This document shows positions 1 through 4,407 of a DNA stretch of 9,238 bases, piece by piece. The stretch covers positions 101,121-110,358 of the forward strand of contig DBWX01000014.1 in the NCBI GenBank assembly GCA_002309175.1. The letters run 5' to 3'. The notes below the pieces were generated by a model that saw only the letters and a list, made by a program, of their open reading frames with translations, was not told the origin of the DNA and ran no database searches. This DNA comes from Ruminococcaceae bacterium UBA1227. Its GTDB lineage: Bacteria; Bacillota; Clostridia; Oscillospirales; Acutalibacteraceae. Numbering within the stretch: position 1 is the stretch's first letter; each line of letters starts with the position of its first letter. A program made the position numbers and the translations under genes.

Positions 1-750
1 GGCGGCTACGGCGCAGCCGAGACGGCACAGGTATATGTCGGACTTAAGGATTCACTTGTCTACAGAGCAAAGAAGGAACTCAAGGAGTTTGCGAAAGTTT
101 ACTTAAATCCCGGCCAGAGCCAGACGGTCACAATCGAACTTGACCGCAGCGCGTTTGAGTACTACTCACCGACTCTCAAGGGCTTCGTTGTCGAGGGCGG
201 CACATATGACATATATGTCGGTTCCTCCTCTGCAGACATCCGTCTCACCGCACAGGTTGATATCGATTCGAGAGAGAACTCGGGCGAGATAGACTACAGA
301 GAGGCTACCCCCAAGTACTGGACAGCTGACATCAAGAACGTGGATGAAGAGGACTTTGTCGATATCTTCGGCGCCTATCCGTCAGATTATGTTCCGTCAA
401 GGAAGGATGACCGCGTAACGCGTGACCAGTGCCTTGATGAGTTTAAAGATACCGAGATGGGCAGGAAACTCCTTCCCAGACTCGAGGAACTGGTTGATAT
501 GGTCATAGAGGATCCCGTTCAGTTCGCGGTAGTTTACAACTCACTGATGACCCTGCCTCTCAAGAGAATCACCGCAGTATCACACGGTGCCGTCTCAGAC
601 GCCATGATTGACGGTATAGTCCATCTGTTCAACAGCGGATCCGTCTTTGAGATGATCAAGGTCATGGCCTTCGGTATTCCTGACATGCTGATGAATCTTC
701 TTGAGCCGCTTGCACGCGATATAATCGAAAAGAGATCAAGAAGCAAATAA
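1..750 (+). CDS. Glycoside hydrolase family 3 (beta-glucosidase-like), C-terminal part only
   Basis: The frame is open from base 1 to the TAA at 748-750 (249 residues); the start and both catalytic domains lie upstream of the window. Residues ~5-85 match the fibronectin-III-like domain that closes GH3 enzymes: a VYVG strand, a KELKEF/KVYLNPGQ stretch, an AFEYY motif, and the GGTYDIYVGSSS.DIRLT ending. GH3 enzymes hydrolyse terminal beta-linked glucose, xylose or related sugars from plant glycans; substrate cannot be told from this tail. Residues ~100-249 form an extra, largely helical C-terminal domain (PKYW near 104, MTLPLKRI near 183-190, then SHGAVSDAMIDGIVHLFN) that I recognise from clostridial intracellular GH3 proteins, where its role is not established. 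No membrane or anchoring signal is seen in this part, so a cytoplasmic enzyme is likely. The gene ends at a terminator shared with the convergent neighbour. Family call is firm; substrate is unknown. Confidence 0.87.
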   Translation, partial: GGYGAAETAQVYVGLKDSLVYRAKKELKEFAKVYLNPGQSQTVTIELDRSAFEYYSPTLKGFVVEGGTYDIYVGSSSADIRLTAQVDIDSRENSGEIDYREATPKYWTADIKNVDEEDFVDIFGAYPSDYVPSRKDDRVTRDQCLDEFKDTEMGRKLLPRLEELVDMVIEDPVQFAVVYNSLMTLPLKRITAVSHGAVSDAMIDGIVHLFNSGSVFEMIKVMAFGIPDMLMNLLEPLARDIIEKRSRSK

Positions 751-760
751 AATAAAAAGA

Positions 761-785
761 AACCCGCTCCGGTCAGGAGCGGGTT
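761..785. terminator. Bidirectional rho-independent terminator
   Basis: Perfect 10-bp stem, AACCCGCTCC (761-770) with GGAGCGGGTT (776-785), and a 5-base GGTCA loop. T-rich sequence follows on the + strand, and an A-rich run (748-760) gives a T-rich tail on the - strand. It sits between the convergent GH3 gene and the M28-like gene, so it can serve both. Confidence 0.92.
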
Positions 786-798
786 TTTATTTTCATGT

Positions 799-2007
799 TC
801 AGCCGTCTATCGCGTACGCGGCCTCAAGTGCGAGTTTCATTGTGTTTTCAATCGCCTTTACGTTTATGTTCTCAGCGGTGTCCTTGTCAGTTCCGAAATA
901 GGCGGGGAGACTGTCGCCGAGACTCGTTATTGTCGCGCATGCGTATTTGCTCTTCTTAAAGGCTTTCATAGAGCCGTTCTTTCTTATATACTTGGGGCTT
1001 GTGCTGAGGATTTCGACTCCGGAATTTGTCGAGGCGGCGGCAATGGCGTCGGTTGCGCGCTTGCCTGAGGAGAGAACGGTGATTGTGTCGGCATTGAAGA
1101 TTGAGTCGATCGAGATGACCGTGGTCTCAAAGGCCGCATCCTCTTCGGAGTGGTACTTGCAATATGTGCGGGCGCCGGAGCGGTTCGCGTTCTTTGCGCC
1201 TGTGAGGAGGACGCAGAGCTCCGTCTCCTTAAGGCGCAGGTTCATCTCGGACATATAGCGAAGGGCGCCTGCCGCAGTGTAGCATCCGACAAGGTTGTCA
1301 ACGACACCGGGGAAGGATGCGCCTGCGATTACGCTTCTGGAGAGCACAAGGGGAATGAAAGCGAAGAGTGCGAGAGGGAAGCTGATATAGGTGAAGAACT
1401 TGGAAGCGAAGAAATCAATCTGGTCTTTCAGAACCAGGAATTCAACTACGTCGAACACAAGATAAAGAATAATACCTATGAAAGTTACGGTCTTTAAGAT
1501 GACGACCGTCTTCGGGCTGATCTTGCGTTTGAAGGGGGCGTCGAGATTCGCCTCCAGGATTACGCGCTTCTTTGTTTCGCCCTCGGGTTTCCTTACGGCG
1601 AATATGTTCTGTCCCTCAACATTTTTGGAGGTGCCGCCGAAGACTCCGAAGAATCCCAGCAGGGAGAGGAAGGCCAGGACAGCAGCGGCTATCAGAAGAA
1701 TTACGGAATACTGCGGGAAGATGCAGGCACAGATGCCGGCAGCTGCCGAGAGAATCATAAAGATGAAAATGAGCAGGTTTGAGAGGATGTATGCCGTCTG
1801 ATCGGCAGTGAACTTGTCCTCGGTGACCGTGTCACAGAACGAGGAGAGGTCCCCTTTCAGAGTGTCGGCGAGAAGTTTCTCGTCCGGTCCGCACGCCTGT
1901 CTCTTTGAGTTGCTGTCCGCCGCGAAGTTCTTCGCGGTTCTTGCGGCATAGTTGCAGCACTCGCGAAGTTTGCCTTCGTAACGCTCGCTTGTTTCAGATG
2001 CTTTCAT
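799..2007 (-). CDS. Membrane protein with a degenerate M28-type peptidase fold (probable pseudopeptidase)
   Basis: 402 residues. ATG at 2005-2007 has GGAGG (2018-2022) 10 bases upstream and a near-perfect promoter before it. After a Cys-containing N-terminal region (~1-70) come four predicted membrane helices in two pairs (~73-95, 98-120; ~168-192, 204-222). Between and after them is a recognisable M28 skeleton: NIFAV (134-138), the metal-motif position EANLDAP (152-158), FPGVVDNLVG (232-241, like the M28 GA.DN.SG motif), LTGAKNANRSGARTY (268-282, where M28 enzymes have L.G.EE.G..GAR.Y), ISIDSIF (298-304), and a C-terminal YFGTDKDT (370-377). Asp237 and Asp301 are kept, but the first metal His is Asn154, the Glu-Glu pair is Lys272-Asn273, and no His is present where M28 has YHT..D. 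I infer it cannot bind two zinc ions or hydrolyse peptides. It may act as a binding or regulatory membrane protein; the true role is unknown. It is a single-gene unit. Confidence 0.72.
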   Translation of the reverse strand: MKASETSERYEGKLRECCNYAARTAKNFAADSNSKRQACGPDEKLLADTLKGDLSSFCDTVTEDKFTADQTAYILSNLLIFIFMILSAAAGICACIFPQYSVILLIAAAVLAFLSLLGFFGVFGGTSKNVEGQNIFAVRKPEGETKKRVILEANLDAPFKRKISPKTVVILKTVTFIGIILYLVFDVVEFLVLKDQIDFFASKFFTYISFPLALFAFIPLVLSRSVIAGASFPGVVDNLVGCYTAAGALRYMSEMNLRLKETELCVLLTGAKNANRSGARTYCKYHSEEDAAFETTVISIDSIFNADTITVLSSGKRATDAIAAASTNSGVEILSTSPKYIRKNGSMKAFKKSKYACATITSLGDSLPAYFGTDKDTAENINVKAIENTMKLALEAAYAIDG

Positions 2008-2042
2008 GGTGAAAAAACCTCCAAAATCTTAATAACAATAAC

Positions 2043-2071
2043 ATTATAGAAACGGACGCGACTTCTGTCAA
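2043..2071 (-). promoter_or_regulatory. Consensus sigma-A promoter for the M28-like gene
   Basis: Read on the - strand, TTGACA (2066-2071), a 17-base spacer and TATAAT (2043-2048): both hexamers match the consensus exactly. Transcription would start near 2036, giving a leader of about 30 bases that contains the GGAGG at 2018-2022. Confidence 0.85.
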
Positions 2072-2074
2072 ATG

Positions 2075-2096
2075 TGAACATCAGGGGCTTTGTTCA
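2075..2096. promoter_or_regulatory. Inverted repeat, possible operator or activator site
   Basis: TGAACA (2075-2080), 10 bases, TGTTCA (2091-2096): a perfect 6-10-6 dyad starting 4 bp upstream of the -35 box of the - strand promoter, centred about 50 bp upstream of its expected start. The position suits a transcription factor. A 6-bp arm can occur by chance in AT-rich DNA, so this is tentative. Confidence 0.3.
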
Positions 2097-2137
2097 TTAT
2101 TTTCGTCATTGTTAACAACAAAAAACAGGGGCATTGT
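2082..2137. repeat. Pair of 12-bp direct repeats between divergent promoters
   Basis: CAGGGGCTTTGT (2082-2093) recurs as CAGGGGCATTGT (2126-2137), 11 of 12 bases identical, with starts 44 bp apart (about four helical turns). The first copy overlaps the dyad at 2075-2096. Both copies lie in the non-coding gap between the divergent promoters, so a shared regulator is possible; no known site is recognised. Confidence 0.3.
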
Positions 2138-2189
2138 GGAAGGATAGTTGTATAAAATGCAGAAAAAGAATTTAATGGACACTTTTTGG

Positions 2190-2219
2190 TTGACTGTCCG
2201 AGAACCGCCCTTATATAAT
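2190..2219 (+). promoter_or_regulatory. Sigma-A-type promoter for the surface-protein gene
   Basis: TTGACT (2190-2195), an 18-base spacer and TATAAT (2214-2219). Expected start is near 2226, giving a leader of about 60 bases before the ATG at 2289. Confidence 0.8.
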
Positions 2220-2273
2220 AGCCGTGTAAGAACGAGGGAGACAAAACCCCGTTGATTATTCAAAATGGGATTG

Positions 2274-2279
2274 AAAGGA
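2274..2279 (+). promoter_or_regulatory. Ribosome binding site that selects the ATG at 2289
   Basis: AAAGGA lies 9 bases before ATG 2289. The upstream in-frame ATG at 2265 has no such site close to it (the nearest purine run, GAGGGAG at 2234-2240, is 24 bases away), and translation from it would add eight residues before an otherwise ideal signal peptide. Confidence 0.65.
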
Positions 2280-2288
2280 AAAACGGAC

Positions 2289-3176
2289 ATGAGAAAGATA
2301 ATTGCACTTGTAGTTGCACTCACAATGATCCTCAGCATCACAGCAGTTTCTGCATCAGCTTGCTTCACAAACACAACAGCAAGAACAAATCGCGCAGCTT
2401 CCAACCTCGCTGCCCCGAAGATGACATCTCTCATCCCCACACTTGATTTTGCAAGCATTCTTGCAAACGTACAGAAGGGTATCCAGGGCACAGGTCTTGT
2501 TTACGGTCGTGACTATAAGATTGAAGTAGAAAACGACAATACATTCGGATACAGAATCCACCTCATCCAGCCCGTATCAGGCAACACTCTCTATGATAAC
2601 TACCTCCTTTACAAGGACGGCAAGTGGACATGGGAGAAGGAGTGGAATCTTCCCACAGTTCCCACAGTTGACCAGTTCAACCTTGAGAACATCATGAACA
2701 ACATCTACACAGCTCTCTGGGATTCAGGCATCTATGTTGACATCAACCAGGATGTTTCCGTAACAAGAGACGCTCAGGACGGTTTCAAAGTTCTTATTGT
2801 TGACCCGATCACAGGTAAGACAATCTTCGACAAGCAGTTCGTAATCGATTCAAGCATCACAATCGACTGGTCTGCTGAGTTCGAGCCCATCTCTGAGGAC
2901 TGCATCATCGCTGCTCACTTCCCGACAACTGATGAAGCTACAGACGAGATGATCGACGAGGGTGAGTCTCAGGTTGACGATCCCGTCGAGACAGAGGCTG
3001 AGCCTACTGATGACACAACTGACGAAGTAGTAGTTATCGACGACTCCACACCTCTTGCTGCTGCTCCCGCAGCTGACGAGGAGACAATTGCAAACACAGG
3101 CGACGCTGCTTTCTCAGCAATGGCTGTTGTAGCTCTCGTTGCAGGTGCTGCATTCGTAGTTTCCAAGAAGTTCTAA
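2289..3176 (+). CDS. Secreted, probably sortase-anchored surface protein with two tandem copies of a novel module
   Basis: 295 residues from ATG 2289, chosen over 2265 by its ribosome site and signal peptide. Residues 1-24 are a signal peptide (MRK start, hydrophobic core, ASA cleavage site). Residue 25 is Cys, so a permissive lipobox reading is possible. Residues ~53-119 and ~131-198 are two related modules, each an amphipathic helix followed by beta strands, sharing G[YF][RK][IV] and P[VI][ST]G.T..D; matched positions are 78 residues apart. Residues ~200-265 are an Asp/Glu/Thr-rich linker suited to spanning the wall. The end has IANTG (267-271), a ~20-residue hydrophobic stretch and SKKF, resembling a sortase signal with Ala in place of Pro. 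Nearly all Thr codons are ACA and codon choice is narrow, which suggests high expression. It is monocistronic. I do not recognise the family; a loose resemblance of each module to PepSY folds is only a guess. Function unknown. Confidence 0.82.
   Translation: MRKIIALVVALTMILSITAVSASACFTNTTARTNRAASNLAAPKMTSLIPTLDFASILANVQKGIQGTGLVYGRDYKIEVENDNTFGYRIHLIQPVSGNTLYDNYLLYKDGKWTWEKEWNLPTVPTVDQFNLENIMNNIYTALWDSGIYVDINQDVSVTRDAQDGFKVLIVDPITGKTIFDKQFVIDSSITIDWSAEFEPISEDCIIAAHFPTTDEATDEMIDEGESQVDDPVETEAEPTDDTTDEVVVIDDSTPLAAAPAADEETIANTGDAAFSAMAVVALVAGAAFVVSKKF
2445..2882 (+). repeat. Tandem protein-module duplication inside the surface protein
   Basis: Module A is bases 2445-2645 (residues 53-119), module B is 2679-2882 (residues 131-198). 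Over residues 54-104 they align with a constant 78-residue offset and no gap: Ile57/Ile135, Asn60/Asn138, Gly69/Gly147, Gly87/Gly165, Pro95/Pro173, Gly98/Gly176, Thr100/Thr178, Asp103/Asp181. One gap then aligns Glu118/Glu197. Most other positions are conservative changes. DNA similarity is low, so the duplication is old. Confidence 0.65.
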
Positions 3177-3193
3177 GTTAAAATAAGCAAATT

Positions 3194-3222
3194 AAAACCC
3201 GAGGCTGATTGCCTCGGGTTTT
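3194..3222. terminator. Bidirectional rho-independent terminator
   Basis: Perfect 12-bp stem AAAACCCGAGGC (3194-3205) with GCCTCGGGTTTT (3211-3222), loop TGATT, then GTTTTTTA on the + strand. It lies between the convergent surface-protein gene and the MoeB/ThiF-like gene. The - strand tail is less T-rich, so it is likely stronger for the + gene. Confidence 0.92.
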
Positions 3223-3240
3223 GTTTTTTATTACTGCTTT

Positions 3241-3966
3241 TTATTTCTTTTTGCCGCCGCAGATGGGACAGCCTTCCTTGAACTCAAGCGGAAGCTGCTC
3301 AAATTCAGCGAGCAACGCGTTGTAGTAGAGAAGCTTGCCTGCGAGGGGAACCGGGAGACCGAGCAGGTACTGGATGACCGATGTGGCCTCTATTGAAGCG
3401 ATGGTTCCGACAACGGGTGAAAGCGAGCTGAACTTTTCTATCGGGGGCAGCTCCGTGCCGTAGAGGCAGGCGAGACAGGGTGTCTTGCCGGGCTCGATGA
3501 ATACGGAGGTGCCGATGAAACCGTTGATGCCGCCGTCCACGAAAGGTTTGCCGAGCTGGACGCAGGCCTCGTTGACTATCATCCTGGCCTGGACACTGTC
3601 AACTGCAAGGGCGACTATGTCATACTGGCTTATGATGTCGATGGCGTTGTCCTTTGAGATGGCCGTTGCAAGCGGGAAAATCTGAATGTTGCTGTTGAAC
3701 TTCCTGAGCTTCTCCGCCGCGGAGACAACCTTGAGGCTTCCGAGATCCTTCTCAAAGTGGATATACTGTCTGTTCAGGTTTGAGATGTTTACGATATCGT
3801 TATCGGCGATTCCTATTGTGCCTATGCCTGCAGCAGCAAGGTGGTAGAGGAGCGTTGTACCGAGGCCTCCGGCACCGATTACAAGGACGCTTGCGTCTTC
3901 AAGTTTCTGCTGTCCGTCCTCGCCGAATTCCGGAATCATAATCTGTCTGGAATATCTGTCTGACAT
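3241..3966 (-). CDS. MoeB/ThiF/HesA-family adenylyltransferase for a MoaD/ThiS-like sulfur carrier
   Basis: 241 residues from ATG 3964-3966 (MSDRYSRQ, the classic family start). An in-frame ATG at 4029 lies upstream of the predicted transcription start and is rejected. E1-like enzymes of this family use ATP to adenylate the C-terminal Gly of a ubiquitin-like carrier so that it can be thiocarboxylated. Visible signatures: GAGGLG nucleotide loop (31-36), D55/D57 acidic turn, NLNRQ (63-67), Lys79, catalytic-type Asp123, and two Cys pairs, C164/C167 and C233/C236, for structural zinc. The region where ThiF and MoeB carry an extra Cys (about 170-185) has none, and there is no rhodanese domain, so sulfur must come from another protein. 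It is divergent from a MoaD-like gene ending in Gly-Gly, which is its likely partner; because the oxidoreductase next door needs a pterin-dithiolene cofactor, a MoeB-like role is favoured over a thiamin ThiF role. Confidence 0.88.
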   Translation of the reverse strand: MSDRYSRQIMIPEFGEDGQQKLEDASVLVIGAGGLGTTLLYHLAAAGIGTIGIADNDIVNISNLNRQYIHFEKDLGSLKVVSAAEKLRKFNSNIQIFPLATAISKDNAIDIISQYDIVALAVDSVQARMIVNEACVQLGKPFVDGGINGFIGTSVFIEPGKTPCLACLYGTELPPIEKFSSLSPVVGTIASIEATSVIQYLLGLPVPLAGKLLYYNALLAEFEQLPLEFKEGCPICGGKKK

Positions 3967-3973
3967 GGGTCTT

Positions 3974-3979
3974 CCCTCC
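3974..3979 (-). promoter_or_regulatory. Ribosome binding site fixing the adenylyltransferase start
   Basis: On the - strand GGAGGG lies 7 bases before ATG 3966, supporting this start over the longer in-frame option at 4029. Confidence 0.8.
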
Positions 3980-4005
3980 GGGGATTTATGAAAATAACAA
4001 TGCCT

Positions 4006-4034
4006 ATTATAGCAATGTAAATCGCACAAGTAAA
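4006..4034 (-). promoter_or_regulatory. Promoter for the adenylyltransferase gene
   Basis: On the - strand TTTACT (4029-4034), 17-base spacer, TATAAT (4006-4011). The -10 box is perfect and the -35 box matches 4 of 6. Expected start is near 3999. Confidence 0.65.
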
Positions 4035-4057
4035 CAATATTAAAAAATTAACAATCA

Positions 4058-4086
4058 TTGCGGATTATAAATATATAAGTTATAAT
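4058..4086 (+). promoter_or_regulatory. Promoter for the MoaD-like / aldehyde oxidoreductase / polyferredoxin operon
   Basis: TTGCGG (4058-4063), 17-base spacer, TATAAT (4081-4086). The -35 box is weak (3 of 6) and the -10 box perfect; an overlapping alternative uses TTAACA (4048-4053). With the first option transcription begins near 4093, after the in-frame ATG at 4090. Its -35 box lies only 23 bp from that of the divergent promoter, so both may share control. Confidence 0.55.
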
Positions 4087-4114
4087 AAAATGAATATATT
4101 TGTCTTCAAAAATG

Positions 4115-4120
4115 AGGAGG
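4115..4120 (+). promoter_or_regulatory. Consensus ribosome binding site pointing to a CTG start
   Basis: Perfect AGGAGG inside the longer open frame that begins at ATG 4090. It is 8 bases before the in-frame CTG at 4129-4131; no ATG or TTG is in frame within reach, and the GTG at 4120-4122 overlaps the site itself. Confidence 0.7.
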
Positions 4121-4128
4121 TGTGCTTT

Positions 4129-4362
4129 CTGAAAGTAGAATTTCACGGTCCTGCAATTTGCGATTTTTCAAAGATGAACCCGGACGGAACAATTGATGTT
4201 CCGGAAGGAACTACGGTAAGACAGTTCATAAAGATTGTAAAACTTCCGATGGCATGGGCAAAGGTATTCCCTTTTCTCGTGAACTATGAGAAGGTACCTA
4301 TGAACACGGTCCTCAAAGAAGGCGACGTAATAAGCGCCTTTTCACCGTCAGGAGGCGGTTAA
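4129..4362 (+). CDS. MoaD/ThiS-like ubiquitin-fold sulfur carrier protein (probable CTG start)
   Basis: 77 residues if begun at CTG 4129, close to the usual MoaD length (~80). The family match begins right there: KVEFHGPA, like the K.(K)V.FFGPL start of MoaD proteins. Other features are the central DVPEGTTVRQFIKIV segment (beta strand plus helix), a middle Val-Asn-Tyr segment, EGDVISAFSP, and the C-terminal SGGG ending in the Gly-Gly that is adenylated and turned into a thiocarboxylate. Its role would be to donate sulfur for the dithiolene of molybdopterin or tungstopterin. It is the first gene of an operon; 45 bp separate it from the oxidoreductase gene, and the matching activating enzyme is divergent next door. 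An in-frame ATG at 4090 would add 13 residues unlike the family and lies at or before the expected transcript start. ThiS-like use in thiamin synthesis is possible but less fitting in this context. Confidence 0.85.
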   Translation: MKVEFHGPAICDFSKMNPDGTIDVPEGTTVRQFIKIVKLPMAWAKVFPFLVNYEKVPMNTVLKEGDVISAFSPSGGG

Positions 4363-4407
4363 AAAAGTTCAGTAATTTTTAAATAAACAGAAAGTGGGAG
4401 ATTAATC

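Noticed and set aside
947..1801. Three + strand frames of 100-115 codons under the M28-like gene
   Set aside because: The - strand frame has a consensus promoter, a ribosome site, membrane helices and family motifs; the + frames have none of these.
2081..2491. 136-codon - strand frame across the promoter gap and the start of the surface-protein gene
   Set aside because: It crosses two promoters and the signal-peptide region, and shows no ribosome site or recognisable domain.
3967..4029. Longer N-terminus for the adenylyltransferase (start at ATG 4029)
   Set aside because: That ATG lies upstream of the -10 box at 4006-4011, and the extra residues do not resemble the family; ATG 3966 has GGAGGG and the usual MSDRYSRQ start.
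4113..4133. Six-codon reading frame (ATG AGG AGG ... TGA) over the ribosome site of the MoaD-like gene, as a possible leader peptide
   Set aside because: Its ATG has no ribosome site of its own, and its AGG codons are simply the AGGAGG sequence; coincidence is the simpler explanation.
4363..4407. Possible riboswitch or separate promoter before the oxidoreductase gene
   Set aside because: Only 45 AT-rich bases, with no stable hairpin or terminator; the gene is read through from the MoaD-like gene.
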